Source: Denticeps clupeoides (lineage: Eukaryota; Chordata; Actinopteri; Clupeiformes; Denticipitidae). From it: a stretch of DNA of 64,000 bases. The stretch lies in contig NC_041721.1 of the NCBI RefSeq assembly GCF_900700375.1, forward strand, positions 6,153,489 through 6,217,488, given 5' to 3'. This document shows, in pieces, positions 39,006 through 50,883 of the stretch. Positions within the stretch are counted from its first letter, which is position 1, and every line of letters begins with the position of its first letter. The position numbers were made by a program, and so were the translations under genes. Below the pieces are notes generated by a model that ran no database searches, had not been told where the DNA came from, and saw nothing but the letters and a program-made list of their open reading frames with translations.

Positions 39006-39667
39006 TCTCACGGGATCAAACACACTGCCTTCACAGCGGACCTGCTCGCCAGGTAAGGCGTGACTTGACTACTTATCGTTTTTTTGAGCACTTCTAATGT
39101 TTCACACATGAGAAAGAGGCAGGTTTAACAGGGAAGCTGTTGGCCAAGGTGTGTCCACATGGCCGCGTGTGCGTGGATGGGTGCAGACACGTTCAGAATG
39201 TTACGGCGCTGTGGCCGCAGGTGAAATTCCTTTTTGCCTGGCACCTCGTTTGCACAGCCTCAAAGCGAAAGCCCCAGTTGGGAAATTACAGTGGACAGAC
39301 GGAACCGGGGAGGAATTCCGTTACAGTGGATGTTTTACTATTCCAACACCTCAGTGTGAAAAGGAGGAACCAGGAATGGGATCGGTGGTAAGCAGAACAG
39401 CCGGCAGAACTGACAGCTGTGGGGATTTGAGCACGTGGGCCGAAGGCTTCACGTCAAAGAACATGAATTATTGTTAAATGTTTCGATTCCGCTAAAAAGA
39501 ATGTTTTTGAACGAGTGTAAATGAATGAAATCAGTGCAGTTGACCTTGGTTTGATGTCCGATGTTGACAGGGAACATGCATTTATGCCTCTTTCTTTGAG
39601 TTGACGGAATTACGCTGGTAATGTGAAATATGGGAACATGCACCGTGATAAATATCAGTGAAAAGTT

Positions 39668-39895
39668 ATTGTTTTTATCATTGTGAAACGCTGCAGCACC
39701 GCACACGGTGACACAACGAAATGTGTCCTCTGCATTTAACCATCACCCTTGGTGAGCAGCGGGCAGCCATGACGGGCGCCCGGGGAGCAGTGTGTGGGGA
39801 CGGTGCTTTGATCAAGGGGACCTCAGCGGCACCTTGGCAGTTTATTTGAACCCACGACCCTTACGAGTCCGGTTTCTTACCCGCTAGGAGGCCAG
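39668..39895 (-). repeat. SINE-B in the GPCR 5' UTR intron
   Basis: Reverse copy with the usual ATTTAACCATCACCCTTGGTG and CGGTGCTTTGATCAAG blocks. Confidence 0.7.
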
Positions 39896-39992
39896 AAAAA
39901 GAAAAGGTGTTAACAGAACGTGTCTCTGAATTGACTGACGAGAGCTTTCTGTGTCTTGCTTTAGACCTCCCTGGCGGACCCCGTATGCCCAA

Positions 39993-41087
39993 ATGTCAAA
40001 CTTTAATACCAGCCTCTCGCGGCCCAGCATCGCCACTGGCGACCCGTGGCAATCAGAGGCCTCCAGGGTGATCCAGATTGTGCTGACGCTGGTCATCTTT
40101 CTGGTGGGCGCCTTTTTGAACATGCTGGTGGTCTGGGTGCTGGGGATTCGCCGCTGGAACTTGAGGCGCAGCAGCGAGACCCAGGGCGCCAGCAGCTTCC
40201 GCACCTACGTGGTCAACCTGGCGCTGGCGGACCTGGTGCTGCTCCTGCGGACGCCGCTCATGCTGGGCTACCTGGCGCACAACTTCTCCTGGCCCTTCGG
40301 CCACTCGGCCTGCCAGCTGGTCATGTTCTTGCGCGCGCTGGGCCTGTACGCCGCCGCCTGCCTGCTGTGCGCCGTGGCGCTGGAGCGATGCCTGTGCCTG
40401 CTGCGGCCGGTGTGGGCGCGCCTGAAGCGCCCGCGCTGGGTGGTGACCCTGGTCTGCGGCCTGCTCTGGCTGCTGGCCCTGGCGCTGGCCTCGCCCTACC
40501 TGGCGGCGGCTACGCTGAAGGATTTCAACGGGACGACCCAGTGCCTGGAGAGCGACCCCTCCTCTCAGCAAGCCAAAGGTCACGGGCTCTTCATCGCGGA
40601 GACGGTTTTCGGCTTCCTGCTGCCGCTGCTCGTCTTCCTGTCCTGCAACCTGGCCGTCCTGATCAGCGCAAGACGTACGAACTCCGCGCCCTCCTCCTCA
40701 GTGGCCTCCCCAACCCTGTCCTCGCCCACCTCCTCCAACTACACGTCCCAGCGACTCCTGAGGCTCTACCGCGTCCTGCTCCTCACCGTGCTCCTCTTCC
40801 TCACCTGCTGGGTGCCCTACTTCACCTGCCGCTTCCTGCGCTGGCTCACGGCCTCCCGGCCTCCGAGTGACCCCCTGAGGGTGTCGGCGGTGAGGGGCTA
40901 CTACGTGTCCCTGTTCCTGGTCTACGTCAAGAGCGCGCTGAACCCCGTCCTCTACGTCTTCGCGGCGCGCGGGCTGGGCCGCACGTTGCGCGCCTCGCTC
41001 CTCTCCACCATCGAGCGCGTCTTCAACGACGACGCGTCCGAGTCGGCGCGCCGGAAGTCGCTGCGCAGGAGGGACTCCCAGTTCTAA
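39993..41087 (+). CDS. Rhodopsin-class GPCR, chemoattractant-receptor-like (LTB4R/PTGDR2 type)
   Basis: Seven-helix receptor of 364 aa with the whole coding region in one exon. The chosen ATG (39993) follows a good acceptor (GTCTTGCTTTAG, ending 39964). A strong donor after 39052 suggests a non-coding first exon. Visible features: N-glycosylation site NTS near the start; helix 2 LALADLVLL; helix 3 ending in ERC in place of DRY; the RPVWARLKRPR second loop; helix 6 CWVPYF; helix 7 NPVLY; and a basic serine-rich tail. The ERCLCLLRPVWA segment resembles PTGDR2, while helices 5 and 7 resemble leukotriene B4 receptors. I cannot place it in one subfamily, and the ligand is unknown. The coding region is far more GC-rich than its surroundings. 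Confidence 0.85.
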   Translation: MSNFNTSLSRPSIATGDPWQSEASRVIQIVLTLVIFLVGAFLNMLVVWVLGIRRWNLRRSSETQGASSFRTYVVNLALADLVLLLRTPLMLGYLAHNFSWPFGHSACQLVMFLRALGLYAAACLLCAVALERCLCLLRPVWARLKRPRWVVTLVCGLLWLLALALASPYLAAATLKDFNGTTQCLESDPSSQQAKGHGLFIAETVFGFLLPLLVFLSCNLAVLISARRTNSAPSSSVASPTLSSPTSSNYTSQRLLRLYRVLLLTVLLFLTCWVPYFTCRFLRWLTASRPPSDPLRVSAVRGYYVSLFLVYVKSALNPVLYVFAARGLGRTLRASLLSTIERVFNDDASESARRKSLRRRDSQF

Positions 41088-42490
41088 CGTGCCGGGAGGA
41101 GGCGCTCAGCCTGGTGCTTGAATCTCGTAACCCCACCACCACCCTCATCTTTCTGCGATGAACTCCTCAGTCTGGAGCGTGTAGGCCGCCCTGGCACAAT
41201 TCAGGCCAAGGTGTCCTGGACAGGTGAGTCACGAGGACTCCATACAAGAGACCATTAACAATGGCTTTCATAGTGTACAAAATGGAGGTCATAATACAAA
41301 GTTACAGCTTTTATTGGTGTTAACATAAATAGCAAACTGCAAACATTTAAAAGTCATCTTGAAGTGCGCAAAATGAAGACAGTCTGCAGTCGGAGTTAAA
41401 CCTTTTTAAAAATGTAAGAAACCACTGGAAAATGGCCTTTCTAGGTCTACTGCAGCACCTTCATCTTCATGAATTCCACCATGGAAGCCCCATCTTCAAC
41501 ACGATCAGCTGCTGATTAGATGATAGGACGCCGTGAACCTCATCCTGTTTTAACAGTTGAACCATTCCAAAGTGGAGGCGTCATCGTAACTTTATTTAAC
41601 AGTGGGTGTGTCTTTAGTTAGTTGTTTTGCATTATTGTACCATTTTTACAGTTGACTTTGATTTTCCAGAGCTGCATATGTAAATGCGTGGGCAAACTGC
41701 TGATGAGCAAAAGAAGACATCAGTTTTACATAAAAATTAAATAAATAAAATCTAATCAAAATCAAAGTGAATCTAACCCGAACCCTGTGCATGATTATGC
41801 AATCCTTTTACAGCGTTGTTCATGTCCTTATCGCAATCATGTGACCTTTATAATTACATTTTCCGATCCTCATTGTTGTGGGGATTTGTGGACATAAATG
41901 GTTACAGACATTTATGAATGTACTGTTGTTCTGTACACAGATCTTTACATTTAATGTGAGGCTATTTTAACGTTTCATGTAAAGTTATATGAAAATGACT
42001 GCCTAACTGGACCAACTCTCAGTAGAAATGTCCTTGATTTCAAATGCAGTGTAAAACGGGGACGTGGCTTAAATACCTGTGTGCATGTTTTTTTTTTTTC
42101 CGTGACAGAATGTGAATGAGCCAATTTCAAGAGCCCAGTCTCTGCACGGTGTTTACCACGGATTGGTTAACGTACTGATACATCAGACTCACAATACTTC
42201 TTATAGTACGCGTTACAGACAAATGGAAATTCACAGCCATTCTGCACTATTTTTATTGAGTAAAATCTGTTACAAGACAATGACTGATTCATTTCATTAA
42301 AAGTGTGTACATGTGCTTGATGCGTGTTGAGAACGTCTTCACCAAACTCTGGGTGCATCATGCCACCATGACCCTCATATGCTGTTCGGCCCTGCTCATG
42401 CCAAATACCAGGCCCGCTGGTGACACAAAGCAAGGGGAACGTTATGGAACAAGTCGTGGTCCGTTAGCGCTCTGGTGGTCCGTTAGTACT
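41088..42490. other. Intergenic DNA between the GPCR and cenpq (convergent 3' ends)
   Basis: Presumably holds the 3' UTRs of both genes. An AATAAA-like run lies near 41741-41752 (+), and minus-strand AATAAA lies at 42252-42257 for cenpq. No other exon seen. Confidence 0.45.
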
Positions 42491-45400
42491 CTACGGAGCA
42501 AACAGCCGCTCATTCCCCAGCTGCAGGAACATCTTCAGCTTTTGAACTGCCGGCTTGTTCTGGAATGCCGCCACATCAAAGTGTGGGTAGACGCTCTTCA
42601 AGCGCTCCTGAAGAAGTGTAGTTAAGGTTAATGACATTATTCGCATCTAAAATCAATTTAAAAAAAAAAAATTGTTGTACCCTCTTTTGCTGAGCTAAGG
42701 GGAAAAAAAAGCTCCCTCAAGCACAAAAAAATATCCAGCCAAAATGCTGCTGACACCGAACCTTAGTAACGTACTTCCTGTAGTTTCCCCAATTTAAAAC
42801 AGTGGACATATGCTGTCCCAATACACTTCCTCTTAGGGTTCTTCACAAAAAATATGGTCCTCGACAGCAGTGAAGTGTAAACAGCCTTTTTAAGCAAGAG
42901 ACATGAAAGGCAGGACAATATGCCGCCTTTCATCATCACTGAGCACTAATACCAACAATCAAAAATGCTGACACCAATAAACATACATACATACATACAT
43001 ACATACATACACACACAAAAAACATGGCAACACACAGTGTCCAGTTTAACATGATAACATGCCAGAGTGAAACAAGAACTCAGTGAGAACAAGCACAAGG
43101 TTTAGAGATACTCACCTCCAGAGGATATTCATTAGATGAACGGGAAGACAGAGGAGGAAGGTTTAAGACCTGGACATCAAAGATCAAGATGATGACGTTC
43201 AGTCATCTACCAGTATCGGTTTATTTCGGTTTATCTCAGTACAATAACCATAAAAGAAATCATAAAAACTAACTGAGGCAAGAGAATAGGAAATATGAAT
43301 GATCTCTAAATGGCTTAAAGTAGCTTCAATCAATAAATGAAGAAAACAACATGGAAGACATGGGACATGTGTTAAAGTGTGCACCTCCTGTGCTCTCTCC
43401 TCCTGATCCTCCAGTTGGGATCTCATGATCCGGATCTCTTCGTCTAGACTATCCACCCGTACCTCCATCTCCTCCAGGGTGCTTTCCACAGAGTGAACGA
43501 TCTTCTAAAACCCACATTTGATCAATTATCAAACCCCAAATACACACGGAAATAAACAAACACACGAGTCCATATTCTAACACAAATACCGCACTGAATT
43601 ATCATCCATAGCTGGATGATGATTGTCTGCCCAACGTCCATTCCATTAGTTTACAGAAGAGTTTACCCAAGAATCCCTTTCATTTATTGCTTACTGTACC
43701 ATACCTCCAAAGCCTGTAGTCTCTTCTGGCCCTCTGTGGTCTTTTTTCTCTCCTTCTGGTACTCCTGGAACATCTGCCCAAAGTCTCGATGCTTCTGGGG
43801 AGGCACCGGGAGCTGAATGCAACTTTCCAGAAACCTGACGAAGGAGATTGTGCCGTGTTAACCAGTGTTTTCCGACTCAGCCAGTGAGAGACAAATCAGT
43901 TGAAAGCAACGTGGATCGGAATCTAACCAGTGGGTACGGAGACAGAGCCCACACTCACGGATTCAATTAAAAATTTGGTAAATGCACAAACCTGAATCAC
44001 AACTGACCATGGACCACACCAAGGACATAGTTCTTTCTCTACTCTACATTATTGTACATTAAATATAAAACATTCAGTGCAGTAGGGCTCAACTGAAGCT
44101 GCATGTTTTTATTGTGGATAAGAGATTAATAAGTGTTCCACTTTTCTCAGGAAACATTCATTAATTGTTTAATAACCTACACATCTGGTATTTATTCACA
44201 GTGGACAACACAAACACAGTACTTCCTGTTTGACCCCAAATTAAACCAGCACCAGTCTCCACACATATCCTTAGTTTCAAATGTTTAAATGTTTAAAATG
44301 TGCTGATGCTAAAAGTAAAAAAAAAAAAAAAAATACTACAAAGTCTATGGGAATTTCCCCAAATGCACATCCTGTACCGATCTAACACGATACAGGTGTC
44401 ACTCCAACTCACACATTCATATCATATCCGATGTCTGTGAAGATTCTCAGTCATCCAGGTGAATATGTCTGAAAGTTGAGTCATGGCCACTGCACTGCTC
44501 TTTAATGTAGAGACGCTTCAAACAGATTGACAAAGTTCTGTTTATGCAGAAGGAAATGTCTCTACATTAAAGAAAGAAAGTCCAGTGGCCATGACTCAAC
44601 TTTCAGACATCATATCTGATGTTAAAACCTTGCTCAAACAATTATCTAATAAGCACATGTTGTAAGAAAAATTCTGTGCATTTTGTTATGTTGTCGTGGT
44701 AAATTGAATCTGCTGATTTAGGATATTTTAACCAAGCATTAAAAATACATTTTCCAAAAATTATTAAATGATTATTATTCTATATATGATCAATGCAAAT
44801 CAATGCAATAAATTTCAATTTAAAATAATACTACTTGTATTGATGTACCTCAAACAATTATTTTAGATTCAGATGTGAGATAATGGTATATGGAATTAAA
44901 ATCTGCTAGAAAGACAGTGAAAACACCAAATTCCTCATTTAGGTTAATTATAGTTTGGCACTCGCCGACATATACGGACATGTCCAGAGGTTTTCTTGAC
45001 TGTTCAGTCCTAATTCCAAGCCAATCCAGAGAAAGAACACACACACAAAACCAGTTATGGAAGGGGGTGTTATATTTGTGTGTAATGCCCCAAAAGTGAA
45101 TACATGTGCCCCAATCACAGTATCAGTGCCATGTTTTTAAAACTATAAGGCTGTCTGGAGGATGTTTGTAGCAGTCAAGGTGAAGATCCGGGAGAATAAT
45201 CAAAAAATACTCAATATTCATGCCATGTCTCTAATGAATGCAAAAAGTCTACAGGAGAAGAATATTGTACTGCTGCTCAGAGGTCAGTCTCTTTCTCTAC
45301 ACACATTGTGTCATTGTTTCATGAAATGAATAAATGAAGATGTGTCAGCATCTATAGATACCTTTCTTTCAAAATGTTCAGGTGCTTCTGTAACTCTCCT

Positions 45401-46080
45401 TTCTTCTTTTCCTTCATAGTGGACAGAACAGAGCTGGCAAGAAAGAAGACAAATTTCACACGCAGTAACTGACTTGAGAGGAAGACATGCCCACAGACCA
45501 CAAAATGACAAACGGTTTATGGCCTTTTACACGCTACTCACAGTACTGACAGGTTCAGCATATTTTCCAGGGCAGATGTGGCTGTTGAAGATAAAGGCCT
45601 CCACTTGTCACGGCCTTTCACCTTCTCAACTATAGAAGGGTCTTAAAACAGAAATAAAGAAAAGTTATTAAATGCCATAGAGAAAGGAAGTCACAATGTT
45701 TCCCTTAGAGCTTAATATTTCATAACATTACTTTCATTTTATATGAGAGACTGTCTAATATCAGAAAAAAAACTACAATTCTCATGAATGGATTTTCACA
45801 TTACACCAAGTTTTGTAACTGTAATTTCTTCCATACTTCTCTTTTCCTTGGGCTTCTGTGGTTGTACTTTGCCGCTGCTGGGCCCAGCCTTCTCAAACAA
45901 AGCAAACCAGTTGTCATTTTGTGGTCTATATGAGCTGGTTGGTAAAGTTTCCTGACAAATAAATCACTGATGCAAAGTTCAGAATGTGACACGACCATTG
46001 CCACCAACCTCTGGATCTTTCTTAGGCCTCCTTTTAGGTCCCTGTGAGGAGGGTCTCTGGGAGCCTCTGGATGGTTTCAT
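42491..46080 (-). CDS. cenpq: Centromere protein Q, complete 8-exon coding region
   Basis: Subunit of the CENP-O/P/Q/R/U complex of the inner kinetochore (CCAN). Exons in transcript order: 46009-46080, 45807-45951, 45542-45641, 45362-45433, 43705-43834, 43385-43504, 43116-43169, 42491-42607. Together they encode 269 aa (human 268). The N-terminus is basic (KRRPKKDP). The family stretch KGRDKWRPLSSTATSALENM leads into the helix before the coiled coil, and the long heptad-rich coiled coil (VHSVESTLEEMEVRVDSLDE) lies in exons 5 and 6. Exon 2 has a second possible donor at 45837 that also keeps phase and would drop ten codons. Intron 4 carries a foldback element. Confidence 0.92.
44422..44623. 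mobile_element. Foldback (hairpin) element in cenpq intron 4
   Basis: Arms at 44467-44514 and 44558-44608 are near-perfect reverse complements: GTCTGAAAGTTGAGTCATGG pairs with CCATGACTCAACTTTCAGAC, and GTAGAGAC with GTCTCTAC. They are separated by about 43 nt. Imperfect 13-nt direct repeats (TCATATCCGATGT and TCATATCTGATGT) flank the whole, as expected of an inserted MITE. The GATTCTCAGTCATCCAGGTGA part is a phrase I recall from fish repeats. Confidence 0.6.
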
Positions 46081-46703
46081 GGCATTCTGGGAGTGCACAG
46101 CACAGGTATTTGTAGAGAGAACTGTTTGATGTGCTTTGAGCATGGCATATTATAATTTGGTAGATTGAATATTTAGGACTGGTTAGTGCAAATGTAAAGC
46201 AGCGAGACAAGAGATCAAAGCATAAAATACGGAGCCTTACGGCCTTTTCTGTCACATTGCCATAAGATGCTTAATATGTTCATTTGTGCATAGAGCAAGC
46301 AGAAATCCCTGAATTCAGTAAAAAATTGTAGTCAATTATTTACTCAATAATTTGCGTCTTGGGTCACAGAGGTCCTGCCAAATGATGAAAGTTAGGATGG
46401 GAGTATTAAAGCAGTAAAGCACAATCGGCACCATCTCTTGTGGGCAGGAGATTTATAGTCTGTATCTTAAACCAGCTCTTATCTATTAACTATATTTCCC
46501 CTCTTGTTTTACCAGGTACGCGCATTGCAGTCATAGTTGCAATATGATATAAACAGCGACAGATGACAGCAACGCAGGCTATTCCGGTAAATATCAAAAC
46601 GATTACATATCCTCAGTAGCACGATTTATAAAAGCCAATTTTTCAGCTGCTATTAAACGAAACGTTACGCGAACGTTGCGAGAAAGACAAGCAGCCTACT
46701 CAC

Positions 46704-46765
46704 TATTTCGCGGGAAGCTTTTTTTAAACGCGTCGGCGCATGCGCGTCGCGACGGAAGCTGCGTG
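46704..46765 (-). promoter_or_regulatory. Probable cenpq promoter and non-coding first exon, E2F-like site
   Basis: CpG-dense DNA with TTTCGCGGGAA at 46706-46716, close to the E2F consensus. On the minus strand a GTGAGT donor follows 46704, so a short non-coding exon may splice to the exon holding the start codon (acceptor CTCCCAG near 46086). E2F control would fit a cell-cycle kinetochore gene. Confidence 0.4.
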
Positions 46766-47006
46766 GAGGTCATTTCCGCGTTTACGTATTTTCTCTGGTT
46801 GACAGGAGTGATTTAGTTTGTTTCTGTTCATTTTCCTCACTACGTTCACTATATATAATTCAGCCTCTGACAAAACGTCCTCTTAAAGCAAAAAATGTTT
46901 AGAATATAGTACAATTATAATTAACATCTTCGATGTTACTATCTTTTAATATTCTGTTCTTTTGTGGCAGTTTCCACAGGTGGGTGGGCAGGACCTCAAT
47001 TTCGTT

Positions 47007-47330
47007 GTACATTTACAGAATTTATCAGACACCCTTATCCAGAGCGACTTACAATCAGTAGTTACAGGGACAGTCCCCCTGGCAATGACAATAAATTATT
47101 TAACCTTAAACTAATTAACACATACAACACCTGTCACTTCTACTGCTCTTCCAGGACTTACTTGAAGTGAACTGATCGTCTTTGTGAAACACGGCGAAAT
47201 GAATCCTCGGCTTTTAACCAGTCAGCTATGAAAGTGTGTGGGGACGGTGCATTGATCAAGGGGACCTCATTGGCACCTCAGTGGCTCTTTTTATGTGTCC
47301 ATTTCCTTACCCACTAGGCCAACCACTGCA
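47007..47330 (-). repeat. SINE-A tail fragment (47007-47083) and SINE-B (47183-47330)
   Basis: Two partial SINEs lie in the mrpl16 3' flank, both reversed. The first keeps only the tail region and the second keeps the head and middle. Confidence 0.6.
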
Positions 47331-47611
47331 GTTTGAAAATAAATTATTTTCTCATTTATTTCATGACCTAACACCTTAGGCTTTTTTTTTAGTTATTGAG
47401 GGTGTAGTGTTTTGTAGGGCTGAGGGTGTAGTGTTTTGAATCAGAGAACAATTATCACTCAATGAATTTGTCAGCTTACTTTTAATTCAGCATTCTATAA
47501 ATGTATTACTGTATTTATCAAGCATTACCAGGTAGGATCATTCATGTGCTACTGCGCATGATCTTATTCACAGGGTTTTCATTTCTTATTCCAAACCAGA
47601 GTCCTCTTTCT

Positions 47612-49598
47612 TCACACCCTGTATGGGTTGTAAAATTTGCCCGTGTAGCGGCCATGATTGCGAAGATCGAACGGACTGAGGACCTTGCGGATACCCAGCA
47701 TGTTGGCTTTCGCAACCCGCTCAAAAGTCCATGGGTTCTGGTTGTCGGCTTTTCGCTCCTCCTGTTCCTTATACATTGCCGCCAGGCTCTCCCTGCTCAC
47801 CACCTAAGTGACAGAGGTACAATTTCATACAAAATACATATCTCTGTTTCTCATAAAGGTGCAGCAGTAAGTTACCCACCTTGGCTGGAAATGGCAATTT
47901 CTTAGCAACCTCTGACAGCACATCACTCACTTCGCCCATCTCAACCTGGCCTCCCACCTCCACTATCATACGTCCACAGCGTACTGGTGTGACATAGTGA
48001 TCGATCGCACCTTTACCCCCTCCCATTCTTTGTCCCAGACCCTTGCGGGTAATGGGCTTGTAGGGGGCATTGATTCGCCAGCGTGCAAAGCTAGTGCGAG
48101 GATCCAAGCGACGATTGATGGACAATCTCATCATTTCCATGTGACCCCAGTGCAAGAAGCCTCCACCCTGTGCCTGAAATGTGCAAGCAAGAACTTAATG
48201 AAACAAAAAGCACAACAACTTTAATTTTATTTTTGGGGCAGTGTTGGCCTGGCGGGTAAGGAAGCGGGACCCGTAATCGGAAGGTTCAAATCTCGAACTG
48301 CCAAGGTGCCACTGAGCAAACCACCGTCTCCATATACTGCTCCCCAGCACTGGGCACCTTCCATGGCTGCCCCCTGGTCACCAAGGGTGACTGTTAAATG
48401 CAGAGGGCACATTTCCTTGCGTGTACTATGTTTCACACTGACAATCACAAACACTTCACATTCACTTATTCCAACTTAAATTAATTTTGAAGCATCACAG
48501 TCACATGTGGGGATCAGAACAAGTTTTCCTTAACAGACTCCAGAGCCTGAATGAAAGGACCTTCCAATGTAACCTTTAGATCTTTGATCTGATTTTCACA
48601 TGCTTTAGTTGAAGGTCAAATGGGCTGTTCTGTGGTAAACACAAAAATATTACTTATTTAGTTAGATGTGGCTCCACCTAAAGGTAAAGAAAAAAAAATT
48701 GATTGAAACTTGAAAGTGAAGTGTCCTTGTGAAACATTGAAGCACAGCACATGGTGCCACAACGAAATGTCCTCTGCTTTTAAACATCAGTCTTAATGAA
48801 CAGTTTGTGCAGGGGAGCAGTTTGTGGGGACGGTGCTTTACTCCGTGGCACTTGGCAGATCGGGATTCGAACCGACAAACTTCTGATTATGGGGCCACTT
48901 CCTTAACTTCCACCACTTTTGCCTCTGCAAACGTTGCCATATCCCTTCACTAGCTTCATGGCCCTTACATTTACAGCATTTATCAGACACCCTTATCCAA
49001 AGTGACTTAATCAGTAGTTACAGGAACAGTCACCCTGGAGACACTCAGGTTTAAGTGTCTTGCTCAGGGACACGATGGTAGTAAGCTGGGTGTGAACCTG
49101 GGTCTTCTGGTTCATAGGTGCATGTGCTACCCACCAGGCTACTAGAACAAGCACTCACCACAATGCCATATTGTCCTCGGGTGAAGGTGTTGGCAGCTTT
49201 TGCTGGACCCTGGATGTCTCGCAGCCTCTTCATTTCTTTTTTGGCTTTCTTGAAATTGGGCACCTTGTTGAGGAATTTAAGTTTGGGCCTTTCAGGTAAC
49301 ACCACTTCTGTTTTGAGGGAATTCAGAAAAATCAGAAAATCGGAAAAAACGATTTATTTTAAAAGGCAGAAATGATTAGGAAACTACTCGCCTCCATAAT
49401 CTGGCGGCAAATCGTATGTCTTCAGTCCAGCAGAGACAACTTTCACACGGTCAAACACGGCGCCTGTGGCAAAAGAATAAAAGCTGCATGGCTTGCACAC
49501 GGTCAGCCGGACATTGATAAAAAAAAAAAAACGGACTTACCTGAACACCCCGCGGTCCGGCCTGCTCCCGAAAACGCGCTCCTTATTAAGGAAAACAT
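47612..49598 (-). CDS. mrpl16: Mitochondrial large-subunit ribosomal protein uL16m, complete
   Basis: Component of the mitochondrial 39S subunit, uL16 family. Exons in transcript order: 49541-49598, 49392-49463, 49159-49307, 47880-48173, 47612-47803. Together they encode 254 aa (human 251). Conserved core: [45 protein letters not shown] and the C-terminal [12 protein letters not shown]. The N-terminus ([13 protein letters not shown]) is basic and amphipathic, as for a mitochondrial targeting peptide. The second intron must begin GC (GGAG then GCGAGT) and end AG; no GT donor restores the frame. Introns 3 and 4 contain SINEs. Confidence 0.95.
48233..48475 (+). repeat. SINE-B in mrpl16 intron 3
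   Basis: Forward copy with GGTAAGGAAGCGGGACCC head and ACTGACAATCAC tail. Confidence 0.75.
48714..49143 (-). repeat. SINE-B (48714-48919) and SINE-A (48966-49143) in mrpl16 intron 3
   Basis: Two reversed copies side by side. With the forward SINE-B at 48233, about 60 percent of this intron is SINE. Confidence 0.75.
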
Positions 49599-49629
49599 GG
49601 CCGCGGCTACTCAAGTGCATTTGGGGGCC

Positions 49630-49662
<33 letters not shown>

Positions 49663-50650
49663 AGTAAAATAAATATCTTACGCCACAACAGCTTCGTTTT
49701 TAGAGCGCTCTGACGTTTTCTTAACGCTTAACGCTCCACGCCTCCCGCAAGGTCGCTGCCATCATCGGCAGACAATTGTGTCCGTTGCAGCGCGCAACAG
49801 AGTCCGTGCGGAAACCGGGACCGAAGGACGGTTCCGTTCGGCCGAGTCCCTGTTGCAAATTAAGCGACGCTTCTCAGTTCCAACATGTGTGAAGTACGAA
49901 ATCACAAAAGGCACGTATCGATAGACCGATCCTTCACAGACGAGCCCCAACTTTAGGCCCCTGCTGAAAAAAAAAGTAATATAACGCCGGTCGACTCATA
50001 TTATTTATTTTAACATGTCCGGCAATACTTCACCACGAATCCGTTTTCGAGGTTAATTAATTCATTTCCAATTTCCGAGACTGTAACAGCTGATCATTTT
50101 TATTTGAGATTTTCAATTTGTCAACAAAAACAAATAAATAAATAAAATTAACTTTATTGGGGGAAGAGAAGCAGTCTCCTCTCAGTGTTACAATATTTTA
50201 CTTTGTATGTGCATTAGGAAATTACATGCCTATGCTGGACTTTAAACTGGATAATTTGACATAGTCAATAAAACAAAAAAGACCAAATCTCCTTAAAGTT
50301 TTCCTGACTATTTTCCTGACCTTGACTGCGTCTCAGTTTTTCCAACTGCAACATGGAGAGCATTCCCTTGATCCAACTACTGAAAGAGGGGGGCTCGTCT
50401 GATTTCCACAACATTAATGAGGCGAAAGCTACCACCTTGGCTCGAGATATCGTAAGAATTATATCTGGAGGGGGGACCCCAAAAACAGAGATGTATGGCG
50501 TAGGTTCAATCGTTCTATTACATAAAGATGACAAGACTATGAAAACATTTCCCCAGAAATTATACAAAGACCGGCAACAGCTGACGATTTAACCCTAATT
50601 TGCATCAGCAGCGATTTATATTCGTTTTTGGTTGGGGGGGTGGGGGTTGC
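49599..50650. other. Divergent intergenic region between mrpl16 and the ARB2-family gene
   Basis: An AT microsatellite lies at 49629-49656, just upstream of mrpl16. An open frame at 50353-50592 matches nothing I know and has no splice context, so I do not call it a gene. Confidence 0.4.
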
Positions 50651-50656
50651 GGACGA

Positions 50657-50713
50657 GATAAAAAGGTCCGGCCGGGTGCGGAACTTGAGCGGAACCCCCG
50701 GAAAACACTGCGG
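50657..50713 (+). promoter_or_regulatory. Possible TATA promoter and 5' exon of the ARB2-family gene
   Basis: GATAAAAAGG at 50657-50666 is a plausible TATA box, and CTGCG followed by GGTAAGC at 50709-50719 is a good donor. With the acceptor TCTTTCTCCAAG ending at 51126, this gives a 5' UTR intron of about 410 nt that contains a SINE-A. Confidence 0.35.
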
Positions 50714-50883
50714 GTAAGCGGCCGGCAGCGGGACCATGTTAACGTTCGATAATGGCTCAGGTCGGTTTAAATGAGATTTGGAACAGGTCGTGGGCTTGTT
50801 TCGTTTTTTTTTTTTTTTCTCGCGTCGCACAACTGTGGAAGCCGAATGACCGACACGCGTGTGCACCTACATTTACATTTACA

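Noticed and set aside
40046-40870. Long open frames of 274 and 176 codons overlapping the GPCR in other frames
   Set aside because: They are a by-product of the very GC-rich coding sequence. Their translations are low-complexity Gly/Ala/Pro or Gln-rich with no domain, while the receptor frame has all seven helices.
42982-43010. ACAT repeats as a possible CRISPR-like array
   Set aside because: Simple 4-bp microsatellite in a fish genome, with no spacers.
48233-49143. tRNA-like heads in many intergenic and intronic places
   Set aside because: They belong to SINE-A and SINE-B copies with SINE tails and poor cloverleaf pairing. Only 26411-26482 is a true tRNA gene.
50353-50592. 79-codon open frame upstream of the ARB2-family gene
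   Set aside because: No homology, no domain, no splice context, and in AT-rich DNA where short frames arise by chance.
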